DNA of 64,000 nt from Algoriphagus aestuarii (GTDB lineage: Bacteria > Bacteroidota > Bacteroidia > Cytophagales > Cyclobacteriaceae), in NCBI GenBank assembly GCA_017051695.1, contig JAFIDK010000002.1, positions 1-64,000 of the forward strand, in the 5' to 3' direction. The position numbers and the translations under genes are program-made. The first letter of the stretch is position 1. Each line of letters opens with the position of its first letter. Positions 8,777 to 15,840 of the stretch are shown one piece after another. A model generated the notes under the pieces. That model was given only the letters and a program-made list of their open reading frames with translations, did not search any database and was not told the DNA's origin.

Positions 8777-9820
8777 TTAGGATTCAAATACTGATTCCAT
8801 CAGCTTGAAAGTTCCTGCATCTGCGTCCATCGATACGTTGGCGCCCACAGGCACTATAAACTGCTTGGAAATATGCCCGATCATGGCACCCGAATAAGCC
8901 GGAATGCTTAGAGGCAAGATGTAATCATCCAAAACTTGGTCCAAAGTCAGCGAACCATAACCTCCCCCAGGTTCACAGTCCGAGCATTGCCCGAAAATAA
9001 ACCCTTTGATCTGATCCAAAGTGCCGTTTAATTTGAGCGTGCTCATCATTCGATCCATACGATAGGGATCTTCTCCTACATCCTCAATAAACAAAATCGC
9101 ATCCTTGAAATCTGGATAGTAAGGCGAACCGGAAATCGCCGTCAAAACGGTCAGGTTGCCACCTAGGATTTTTCCTTCTGCTTTGCCTCCTTTTAGGGTT
9201 TGAATGCGATTCGACTTCACCACCAGATCGTCACTTTCCGCATGGATGTTTTCATAGTTCATCTGTTCCTGATCGAAGAATAGTTTTTGGAACTGCTCTA
9301 CATTGAAGCTATTCCAACTTCCGGAACCCATAGGGCCATGAAAGGTAATCAAGCCAGTCTGAGCCTGGATTGCACAATGAAGCGCGGTAATGTCCGAATA
9401 ACCAAGTAGCGGCTTCGGGTTTTTGGCGATTTGCTTGTAGTCGATCAAAGGCAAAATCCGAGCTGCACCGGAACCGCCCCTGATGCTGATAATGGCTTTG
9501 ACCTCCTTATCTGCAAACATCTCATTTAAATCTGTAGCTCTTTCTGCATCTGTACCCGCCAAATGTCCCCTCCGGTTCATCAGGTTTTTGCCCATTTTTA
9601 CCTGAAATCCCAATGCTTCCAAAGCCTCTTTGGCATAGGTGAATTGCATTCTGTCTGCCGTGGCAGCGGAAGGAGCAATCAACCCTACTGTGTCACCTTT
9701 TTGAAGTGCATGTGGTTTAAGGACTTTTGCATCTTCTTCTTTTTCAGGAAGGGTAAAAGACAAGGCAGCGGCGGAACCCGCCATTAAGCTGATAGATTTT
9801 AAGAAATCGCGTTTTTGCAT
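8777..9820 (-). CDS. LD-carboxypeptidase (S66 family), exported
   Basis: A 347-residue S66 peptidase. The N-terminus (KRDFLKSISLMAGSAAALSF) resembles a Tat-like or Sec signal with only one arginine in the KR pair. The family signatures GDTVGLIAPS, RGGSG (114-118, probable nucleophile elbow with Ser117), GYSDITALH and GPMGSG are present, and the His-containing GAMIGHI segment lies near the end. These enzymes cleave the L,D bond releasing the terminal D-Ala from muropeptide tetrapeptides during murein recycling. It is the first gene of the minus-strand run that continues to the transketolases. No promoter was recognised upstream; a degenerate repeat begins about 20 bp away. Confidence 0.87.
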   Translation of the reverse strand: MQKRDFLKSISLMAGSAAALSFTLPEKEEDAKVLKPHALQKGDTVGLIAPSAATADRMQFTYAKEALEALGFQVKMGKNLMNRRGHLAGTDAERATDLNEMFADKEVKAIISIRGGSGAARILPLIDYKQIAKNPKPLLGYSDITALHCAIQAQTGLITFHGPMGSGSWNSFNVEQFQKLFFDQEQMNYENIHAESDDLVVKSNRIQTLKGGKAEGKILGGNLTVLTAISGSPYYPDFKDAILFIEDVGEDPYRMDRMMSTLKLNGTLDQIKGFIFGQCSDCEPGGGYGSLTLDQVLDDYILPLSIPAYSGAMIGHISKQFIVPVGANVSMDADAGTFKLMESVFES

Positions 9821-9855
9821 CCGATTGGTTTATTTTCGAAATGTGAAAATAAGGT

Positions 9856-10034
9856 TTTCACAGCAAAGAGCACAAAGGTTTTCTTGATTAACCGCAGAGA
9901 CGCCAAGATCCAGTAATCAGTCACAGTCGACAGTCGCAGTGGTGATAACCTTTGAGGTTTTTCTAACCTCGAAGGTTTTTTATAAATAACCGCTAAGGTC
10001 GCAAAGGCTCACGCAGAGGCGCAAAGGGCGCATT
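9856..10034 (-). repeat. Intergenic hairpin repeat, inverted copy
   Basis: Read on the minus strand this matches the modules of the array at 12182-13063: a GCG/TTTGCG-rich segment ending TAGCGGTTA (minus of 9985-10030), then the twin hairpins AACCTTCGAGGTT and AACCTCAAAGGTT (minus of 9965-9977 and 9947-9959), then a short ACTGCGACTG segment and a CTCTGCGGTTAA segment. It is degenerate and carries no credible gene. It fills the gap between the sigma-factor operon and the LD-carboxypeptidase gene. Confidence 0.75.
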
Positions 10035-10053
10035 TAAGAATTTAGAGTACATA

Positions 10054-10158
10054 CTTCCGTCTCCCGTCTCCCATCTTCAGCCTCCAGTCTTCCGTCTTCC
10101 ATCTTCCGTCTCCTGTCTTCCATCTTCCGTCTCTTGTCTCCTATCTTCCGTCTTCTAT
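10054..10158. repeat. Heptanucleotide tandem array, 15 units
   Basis: Fifteen contiguous 7-bp units with consensus CTTCCGT or CTTCCAT (strictly CTYCYRT) run without a break. On the minus strand the units read as purine-rich ACGGAAG and ATGGAAG. The array starts 4 bp after the stop codon of the minus-strand membrane protein gene. A shorter relative occurs at 15094-15137. Confidence 0.9.
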
Positions 10159-10162
10159 TCTT

Positions 10163-10759
10163 TCACCTCGACTGTGCAATTCCTTCTTCCAGCATCCTTT
10201 CCATTTTTTCGATCAATGGCTTCAATTCCCGATCATACTTTTTGATTTTTCTGCGGATTTGCCAATGCATTAATCCTGCTACACTTCCCGTAAGTGCCAG
10301 GTGGATACTGATTCTTTCCCAGGGGGCCAAGGGTTCCAGCAAAATATAATAGGAAATATTCAAAGCCAGGAGCAGCAAAACCGTGTACCCATACATGTAT
10401 TTCCCTGCAATCGTATATCGGTTTTTGAGTTTGGCGATCTGCTCAGTGAGGTAGGCCGAATTGCTGAAGCGTTCAGCAGAATTGTTCTTTTTTAGTTTGG
10501 ATTGGACGGTGAGAATCAGCACGGCAATCATGGCAAATGCTATCAAATACAAACTGATGGCGATTCCCTGACTTTCTCTCCATGGCATAGACCAAAATAG
10601 AAATCCAATGGTCAACGGGGTGATGATCGACAAAGTGATCACTTCCCGTCGCTGTTTGCCTTCGGTTTTTTTCATATCCGCGAGGAGTGAGGCTAGGTCA
10701 AACTCCACCGGCTGTTGTGCCTGCCAAAGCTTTTGTATGTCTTCAAATTTATTTTCCAT
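10163..10759 (-). CDS. Four-helix membrane protein coupled to sigma factor
   Basis: I do not recognise the family. The 198-residue protein has a soluble N-terminus with a coiled tendency (residues 1-38), two hydrophobic helices at about 40-58 and 66-85, a charged middle, two more at about 121-141 and 151-166, and a charged C-terminal helix. It overlaps the ECF sigma factor gene by 11 bp, so the two are translationally coupled. By position it may be the membrane partner (anti-sigma) of that factor; there is no zinc-binding HxxxCxxC motif, so this is inference. A heptamer array follows the stop codon. Confidence 0.7.
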   Translation of the reverse strand: MENKFEDIQKLWQAQQPVEFDLASLLADMKKTEGKQRREVITLSIITPLTIGFLFWSMPWRESQGIAISLYLIAFAMIAVLILTVQSKLKKNNSAERFSNSAYLTEQIAKLKNRYTIAGKYMYGYTVLLLLALNISYYILLEPLAPWERISIHLALTGSVAGLMHWQIRRKIKKYDRELKPLIEKMERMLEEGIAQSR

Positions 10760-11252
10760 GGGGATTGAGAATTTGAGTAAGCGAGGTTTTGATGCGGTTT
10801 ACTTTCACAGCCACATAGTTTTCGGTGATGCCCGTTACCTCGGCGATGGTTTTGTATGGCGTATTTTCCAAAAGGAGTGTTGCGATGACCCGGTCGGTTT
10901 CCGGGAGGGAATTGATGGCTTCATACAGTCTTTGAATCTGGGTTTCCTGTTCCTGACTTTTGTTTTCAGGTTCGGCCAGTTCTATTCCCTGCGGAAAATC
11001 CACATGCTCCTGTTTTCGCTTTTCCTTCGCAGAAAAAGTGATCGCCGTGTTATAGGCAATTCGATAAATCCAGGTGCTGATATCACTCTCACTTCGAAAA
11101 CTATCCAGATGTCTCCATAATTTGATTAAAATTTCCTGAAACAAGTCATAAGCCAGGTCTCGGTCTTTCACGAATCCCAGGCAAAGACGGAAGATCTTAT
11201 CCTTATGAAGTCGGTAGAGGTTCTCAAATTCGAGTTCCTTGTTTTGTTTCAT
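10749..11252 (-). CDS. ECF-type RNA polymerase sigma-70 factor
   Basis: Starting at the ATG at 11252 the protein has 167 residues. Region 2 is visible (LYRLHKDKIFRLC, then DLAYDLFQEILIKLW and the WIYRIAYNTA segment), and region 4 near residues 110-160 carries the helix-turn-helix (IAEVTGITENYVAVKVNRI). Region 3 is absent, as in extracytoplasmic-function factors. I chose this start because the ATG overlaps the TGA of the hydrolase gene as ATGA; an upstream in-frame ATG would intrude 48 bp into that gene. The factor would direct RNA polymerase to a small envelope or stress regulon under control of the coupled membrane protein. Confidence 0.88.
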   Translation of the reverse strand: MKQNKELEFENLYRLHKDKIFRLCLGFVKDRDLAYDLFQEILIKLWRHLDSFRSESDISTWIYRIAYNTAITFSAKEKRKQEHVDFPQGIELAEPENKSQEQETQIQRLYEAINSLPETDRVIATLLLENTPYKTIAEVTGITENYVAVKVNRIKTSLTQILNPHGK

Positions 11253-12106
11253 TGGATAAAGTTTTTCACCTGTTCCATAAACCAGTCCGAATTGTCCCAC
11301 ATGATGAAGTGATGTGCCGTGGGAGCCATTTCAATCTGAACATGAGCTGCCTTTTGGTATTGGTTTTGGAAATTACTTTTCACTGAGGCTTCAGTCAGCC
11401 CATAATCCTTCCCAGAATACCATGCACCCAATACCAAAAGAGGAGTTTTGAGGCTGCTGAGATTTTCCCGATAATCCGTCACCATCAATTCGTACATGGC
11501 CTGCGAAAAAGTCTGACGGTCACTGGCCAAAGACCAATCCACGATGGTCGCTATTTTGTCCTTAGTCGCTGTCATCACGCCCATGCCAGCTAGTTGTTGG
11601 GTTTTGAAATCTGCCTCTGAAATCGATTCAATCATTTGTTTCATCTGTGTGGCCATAGGTTTCATGCCTTCGGCAGTCGCTGCGGGATTCATCGCTGCCG
11701 AGTAAAAAGGATACGAATCCACAATGATAGCTTTTTCTACCTTTTCGGGGAAGTCATTGGCCAGCTGCAGGGAAAGGAAACCTCCCAGACTATGGCCTAT
11801 CAGAATCGCCGGTTGCCCGAGCTGGCTGAGGTAAGCTCTGATTTCCTTTTCAACTTGGGGAAGAAATCCCTTTTCCAAATCAATTGGAGCCTGTCCAGCA
11901 AAACCCGGTAAGGTCAGCACATGGCATTCGAAGTTTTGGGAGAGCTGGCTGACTGTTTCATCCCAAACATCTCCGGAAGAAGCAAGTCCCGGAATCAAAA
12001 GGATAGGTTGTCCAGTTCCACTGACCGTTACTTTGAAGGATGTTTGTGAAAAGGAAAAGGAAACAAGTCCAAAAATAAGGAAGTAAAGGATCAGGTATTT
12101 TTTCAT
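11249..12106 (-). CDS. Alpha/beta hydrolase, exported
   Basis: A 285-residue alpha/beta hydrolase with a signal peptide (cleavage near SFSQ21). The oxyanion segment ILLIPGLASSGDVWD, the nucleophile elbow GHSLGG (Ser106), and the catalytic His in TAHHFIMWD (265-266) are all seen. Substrate is unknown; esterase or lipase activity in the periplasm is likely. It is first in an operon with an ECF sigma factor (ATGA overlap) and a membrane protein, an unusual pairing that suggests the enzyme is co-regulated with, or feeds a signal to, that system. The large hairpin repeat array lies directly upstream. Confidence 0.87.
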   Translation of the reverse strand: MKKYLILYFLIFGLVSFSFSQTSFKVTVSGTGQPILLIPGLASSGDVWDETVSQLSQNFECHVLTLPGFAGQAPIDLEKGFLPQVEKEIRAYLSQLGQPAILIGHSLGGFLSLQLANDFPEKVEKAIIVDSYPFYSAAMNPAATAEGMKPMATQMKQMIESISEADFKTQQLAGMGVMTATKDKIATIVDWSLASDRQTFSQAMYELMVTDYRENLSSLKTPLLVLGAWYSGKDYGLTEASVKSNFQNQYQKAAHVQIEMAPTAHHFIMWDNSDWFMEQVKNFIQ

Positions 12107-12181
12107 GGTTTTGTTGATTTTTTCTCTTTAGACCATAAGCCGGGTGAATCCTTACATATTTTGAGATATTTTTTTATCCGT

Positions 12182-13063
12182 GATCCTATAAGGATCTTTT
12201 GAATCTTTGCGTCCTTGGCGGGAGCCTTTGTGGACATTACGGTTAAAAAACAAAAACCTTCGAGGTTGAAAAAAAACTCAAAGGTTAGGTTCCGTTGCGC
12301 CGTTGGGCCGTTGCGTGAGAATCTTTGCGTACTTGGTGGGAGCCTTTGTGGTCTTTGCGGTTAAAAACAAAGTGTTCTGTGAGACACAGACCACGGTGAT
12401 TGAAACAAAATCCTTCGAGGTTAAAAAAACCTCAAAGGTTAGCTTCCGCTGCGCCTTTTGCGTCGTTGCGTGAGAATCTTTGCGTCCATTGCGGGAAACT
12501 CTGCGATCTCTGCGGTTAAAAAACAAAAAACCTTCGAGGTTGAAAAAACCTCAAAGGTTTGCTTTCGCTGCGCCGTTGCGCCGTTGCGTGAGAATCTTTG
12601 CGTCCTTGGCGGGAGTCTTTGTGGTCTTTGCGGTTAAAAACAAAGTGTTCTGTGAGATACAGACCACGGTGATTGAAACAAAATTCTTCGAGGTTAAAAA
12701 AAACTCAAAGGTTAGCTTCCGCTGCGCCTTTTGCGTCGTTGCGTGAGAATCTTTGCGTCCATTGCGGGAAACTCTGCGATCTCTGCGGTTAAAAAACAAA
12801 AAACCTCAAAGGTTAGCTTCCGCTGCGCCTTTTGCGTCGTTGCGTGAGAATCTTTGCGTCCATTGCGGGAAACTCTGCGATCTCTGCGGTTAAAAAACAA
12901 AAAACCTTCGAGGTTGAAAAAACCTCAAAGGTTTGCTTTCGCTGCGCCTTTGCGCCGTTGCGTGAGAATCTTTGCGTCCTTGGGGGGAGTCTTTGTGTCC
13001 TTTGCGGTTAAAAAAACAAAAACCTTCGAGGTTGAAAAAAACCTCAAAGGTTAGACTCGCTGC
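12182..13063 (+). repeat. Array of hairpin-rich intergenic repeats
   Basis: About 880 bp without a credible gene. Three kinds of module recur: a TTTGCGTCC-TTGGCGGGA-TTTGCGGTTAAAA segment, a twin-hairpin segment (AACCTTCGAGGTT then AACCTCAAAGGTT, each a 5-bp stem with a 3-nt loop), and a GTGTTCTGTG segment with the perfect hairpin TCTGTG-AGA-CACAGA at 12376-12390. A 273-bp unit is tandemly duplicated (CAAAGTGTTC at 12368 and 12641), and a 101-bp unit at 12781 and 12882. At 12182 GATCCT-ATA-AGGATC is another hairpin. Seven or so twin-hairpin sites occur. Open frames here (such as NRRDRRVSRNG) are products of the repeats. Confidence 0.85.
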
Positions 13064-13076
13064 GACTGCCTACTCC

Positions 13077-14387
13077 CTAAAGCATGTCCCTCACCTGCAC
13101 CAGTACTTTTTCCATTTCCCGGCGAACTTCAGAGGCTTTGTAAGGATAGTTGGAATTCATAAAAGCAAAGCAAAAGGTTTTACCGCTTTTGGTCTTGATC
13201 AGTCCCACCAAGCTGTGATTGTTGCTCATGGTGCCTGTTTTGGCAAAGATGTAAGGTGTCTGTGCCTGGTAACTGTTTTTGATCGTCCCTGAAACTCCTC
13301 CAGTTGGTAGGATGTCATAAAGTTCCTGATCCGGCATCATTCTGTAGATTTTTTCAAACAAGGCCACCATAGATCTTGGAGTCATCAGATTGTGACGGCT
13401 AAGTCCACTTCCATCCACCCATTGCGGTTGATCCGGCAGGTCAAAAAGATAGGTTTTAAGCATGTATTCGATCGCTCTCTCGGTATCCAATCGTTGGAAA
13501 AGTCGATCCGAAACCATCAGCATTAATTGCTCGGCGAGAAAATTGTCGCTTTCCAGCATCATTTCTTTTAGGATAGGAAACAAAGGTGATCCGCGCCATT
13601 CCTGATGGATTTTTGGGAGGCTGTCTGGCTGATAGATCCAGCTTTTTCCTGAGGCTTCTGATGCCAGTTCGATGAATAATTCAGGTGTGTAAATAAAAGG
13701 AATGAACTCCTCTGATCCCCGGAAATTATTGGGATTGTAAAAGAACTTGTTCGAATGGAAATCCCTTTCGAGTTCCCGAATGCTTCTGTTGGTTGTAAAG
13801 ACGGAAGATTGGAATAGGGCAGGGGAGACGATGGGTCTGTTGCCAGATTTTCTGACCTGAACGAGATTTCCATATATAGGAAGGGAGGTTCGCTCAGCGG
13901 AATAGTCGTAATAGTAATCGTCCCATTGCCAGCCATAGCCAAATGCAGGAGCATCTTGATTGGCATCGGAGAAAATAACGGTGGAATAGGGTGCTAAAAA
14001 TGCTTTGATATCTGGTTGGAAGAAATCTTTGTACTTCCAGCTAGGATCGCCTGATCCCCAAATCCGAATGGTGTCTCCGTTAGTGACATAGCGAAGTGTT
14101 TGCGTGGAATCATTCAGGATTAACAGGCTGGAGAAAAGCGTCAAGAGCTTCGTGGTGGAGGCCGGAATAAAGCGTTGCTCGCTGTTTCGCTCATAAACTA
14201 CCAGTTGGCTGTCCAGATCATAGAGTTCAAATCCGGAAAGGTGATTGGCAAAAAAGCTTTTGTCACCCACCAGCTGATCCAGTTTTTCATATTGATCCCG
14301 ATTGAGTTGGGCATAAGAAAAACTGCTCAGCAGTCCAAAGAAAACAACAAGCGTATAGGTAATTCTAGTCGACGACAATTTGATCAT
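13077..14387 (-). CDS. dacB: D-alanyl-D-alanine carboxypeptidase/endopeptidase (S13, PBP4 type)
   Basis: A 436-residue penicillin-binding protein of the S13 family. A signal peptide ends near SYAQ27. The active-site SxxK is Ser77-Lys80 (PASTTKLL), the second box lies in DGSGLSRHN, and the third is KTG in FAKTGTMSNN. The inserted domains of class C low-molecular-mass PBPs fit the length between boxes one and two. It trims D-Ala or cuts 4-3 cross-links in periplasmic peptidoglycan. It overlaps the DUF423 gene by 23 bp and so is probably co-transcribed with it. The repeat array begins just past its stop codon. Confidence 0.9.
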   Translation of the reverse strand: MIKLSSTRITYTLVVFFGLLSSFSYAQLNRDQYEKLDQLVGDKSFFANHLSGFELYDLDSQLVVYERNSEQRFIPASTTKLLTLFSSLLILNDSTQTLRYVTNGDTIRIWGSGDPSWKYKDFFQPDIKAFLAPYSTVIFSDANQDAPAFGYGWQWDDYYYDYSAERTSLPIYGNLVQVRKSGNRPIVSPALFQSSVFTTNRSIRELERDFHSNKFFYNPNNFRGSEEFIPFIYTPELFIELASEASGKSWIYQPDSLPKIHQEWRGSPLFPILKEMMLESDNFLAEQLMLMVSDRLFQRLDTERAIEYMLKTYLFDLPDQPQWVDGSGLSRHNLMTPRSMVALFEKIYRMMPDQELYDILPTGGVSGTIKNSYQAQTPYIFAKTGTMSNNHSLVGLIKTKSGKTFCFAFMNSNYPYKASEVRREMEKVLVQVRDML

Positions 14388-14760
14388 TTCTTAAAGCGGA
14401 ATAAAAAAGGCCCAACCAACCCAAAATAAAGAAAACTCCTCCCAAAGGGGTTACGGCACCCCACCATGTTACGCCAGAAAGAGCGAGGGTATACAGAGAT
14501 CCTGGGAAAATCAAGATTCCAAGAATCATACACCAAGCGGAGAATTGGAGACTTTTCCATTGGGGGCGAACCAGACGGATGATTCCGATCAATCCCAATG
14601 CCAAGGTATGGTAAAAGTGGTATTTGACGGCTGTCTCAAAGGTTTCGGTTCTGCCGGTTGCAGTCAGGATTTCTTCTAGACCATGAGCGCCAAAAGCTCC
14701 CAGTCCAACCGCAAAAGCTCCGGAAAGAGCCGCGAGCATGATCAATTGTCTTCCGTTCAT
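14365..14760 (-). CDS. DUF423 family membrane protein
   Basis: A 131-residue protein with four predicted membrane helices and the family pattern ALSGAFAVGLGAFGAHGLEEIL near the start, followed by KYHFYHTLAL and LGGVFFILGWLGLF. DUF423 proteins (such as YgdD) are small inner-membrane proteins of unknown function. Its 3' end overlaps the PBP4-type gene by 23 bp, which suggests coupling. Nothing in the sequence points to a substrate. Confidence 0.9.
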   Translation of the reverse strand: MNGRQLIMLAALSGAFAVGLGAFGAHGLEEILTATGRTETFETAVKYHFYHTLALGLIGIIRLVRPQWKSLQFSAWCMILGILIFPGSLYTLALSGVTWWGAVTPLGGVFFILGWLGLFYSALRNDQIVVD

Positions 14761-15121
14761 GTGTTAATGTTTAAGTGCCAGAATTTTCGAAAGAGTTAAA
14801 ATTCGATATTCAGCATTCATTATTCGGTGTTAGTTCAATTCTCTGTTTTCGTCTTTGTCTTCCTGCGAATCTGATTTGTCTCCGAAATTAGATTTGGGGC
14901 AAGAAGGGGGTAATCTATTCTTATTCCTCACCCCGGGTTGAAACCCGTGGCTATTATTGTTTTCCCAAGGTTGAAACCCGAGGCTATTGATATTTCATGC
15001 CTTCGGCATACTTTTCTAAATTCTACAAATAGATTTCAAAATTATATTCCATCTCGGAAATAAACCTTTCAGCTTTTTCACTTTTGCTTTCTGACTTCCA
15101 GACTTCCAACCTCCAGACTTC
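14761..15121. other. Intergenic region with repeats
   Basis: A 361-bp gap without a gene. It holds the two-copy GGTTGAAACCCG repeat (14932-14987), a small ATGCC-TTC-GGCAT hairpin near 14998-15010, and the start of a heptamer-type array that runs into the yggS gene. The 5' 170 bp next to DUF423 should hold its promoter, but I could not pick a convincing one. Confidence 0.6.
14932..14987. repeat. Two direct copies of GGTTGAAACCCG-type repeat
   Basis: Copy one (14932-14955) and copy two (14964-14987) share GGTTGAAACCCG followed by GGCTATT with a 32-bp period. The first contains the palindrome CGGGTT-GA-AACCCG. Short elements of this kind recur between genes in Bacteroidota chromosomes; their role is unknown. 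Confidence 0.75.
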
Positions 15122-15137
15122 CTACTTCCTGCTTCCA
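15094..15137. repeat. Short heptamer array reaching into yggS
   Basis: Six units of the type ACTTCCA/ACTTCCT, two of them followed by an extra G, related to the 15-unit array at 10054-10158. The array includes the stop codon and the last four codons of yggS (Gly-Ser-Arg-Lys, read from GGAAGCAGGAAG on the minus strand). Confidence 0.75.
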
Positions 15138-15790
15138 AAGATCGCGGATCCGATACGAACCATGGTGCTTCCTTCTTCTTGTGCGATCAGGTAATCTCCG
15201 CTCATTCCCATGGAGAGTTCTTTCATCTCTACGAATACCGGAAGGCTTTCTTTTTTTAGGTTTTCAAAAAGACCTCTTAAACTTTTGAATTCCTTTCTGA
15301 TTTGGTTTTCGTCTTCTGTGAAAGTGGCCATGCCCATCAATCCATTGATGCTGATATGTGTTAAAGAAGTGAACTCCTCTTTTCCCAGCATTTCTCTCAG
15401 TTCAGTCTCGTCAAATCCAAACTTGCTCTCCTCTTCAGCAATATGAATCTGAAGCAAAACTGAAATAACCCTATCGATTTTCTTTCCCTGCTTGTTGATT
15501 TCCTTCAGAAGTTTGAACGAATCCACTCCATGAATCAAATGGACAAACGGAGCAATGTATTTGACCTTGTTGCTTTGGAGATGGCCGATCATATGCCACC
15601 GGGTATCCTCAGGCATCTCGGGCTGCTTGGCTTGGATCTCCTGTACTTTGTTTTCCCCAAAATCCCGTATGCCACAGGCATAGGCTTCTTTCAAATCGGC
15701 AAGTGGCTTGGTTTTGCTCACTGCTACCAAGAGACAGTCCGGATTAATAAAAGTTTTTTTTACTGCTTCTAGATTGGCTTTAATGTCCAT
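15122..15790 (-). CDS. YggS family pyridoxal phosphate homeostasis protein
   Basis: At 222 residues it matches the PLPBP/YggS family. The PLP-binding lysine is Lys26 in LVAVSKTKPL, and the conserved stretches DFGENKVQEI, WHMIGHLQSNKVK, LSMGMSGDYLIA and VRIGSAIFG follow in order. These proteins bind pyridoxal phosphate without catalysis and buffer vitamin B6 and amino-acid pools. The last four codons and the stop lie in a heptamer repeat, so the C-terminal GSRK may be a by-product of repeat growth. A TAnnTTTG element lies 43 bp upstream. The gene is divergent from GH3. Confidence 0.93.
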   Translation of the reverse strand: MDIKANLEAVKKTFINPDCLLVAVSKTKPLADLKEAYACGIRDFGENKVQEIQAKQPEMPEDTRWHMIGHLQSNKVKYIAPFVHLIHGVDSFKLLKEINKQGKKIDRVISVLLQIHIAEEESKFGFDETELREMLGKEEFTSLTHISINGLMGMATFTEDENQIRKEFKSLRGLFENLKKESLPVFVEMKELSMGMSGDYLIAQEEGSTMVRIGSAIFGSRK

Positions 15791-15832
15791 TTTCTATTTT
15801 TATGCGTTACTTTTTCACTAATTGGCCTAAAA

Positions 15833-15840
15833 CAAAGATA
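15833..15840 (-). promoter_or_regulatory. Probable -7 box for yggS
   Basis: TATCTTTG on the minus strand matches the Bacteroidota TAnnTTTG element, about 43 bp before the yggS start. No good TTTG -33 box was found at the usual distance. The element touches the first base of the divergent GH3 start codon. Confidence 0.5.

Noticed and set aside
10163-10759. Zinc-binding anti-sigma factor
   Set aside because: No HxxxCxxC motif in the N-terminal region; only the position suggests the role.
10608-11120. A 170-codon plus-strand frame across the sigma factor and membrane protein genes
   Set aside because: The minus-strand genes have recognised domains and overlapping starts; the plus frame has none.
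12278-13054. Several overlapping short frames on both strands (61-88 codons) read as proteins
   Set aside because: They repeat the same sequences in register with the DNA repeat units, lack start signals and selection on codons, and lie wholly within the repeat array.
12182-13063. CRISPR array
   Set aside because: Repeats are variable in length and content, the spacers are themselves repeats, and no cas gene is nearby.
13568-13966. A 132-codon frame inside the PBP4-type gene
   Set aside because: The PBP4-type protein covers this DNA with all three catalytic boxes; the frame has no motif of its own.
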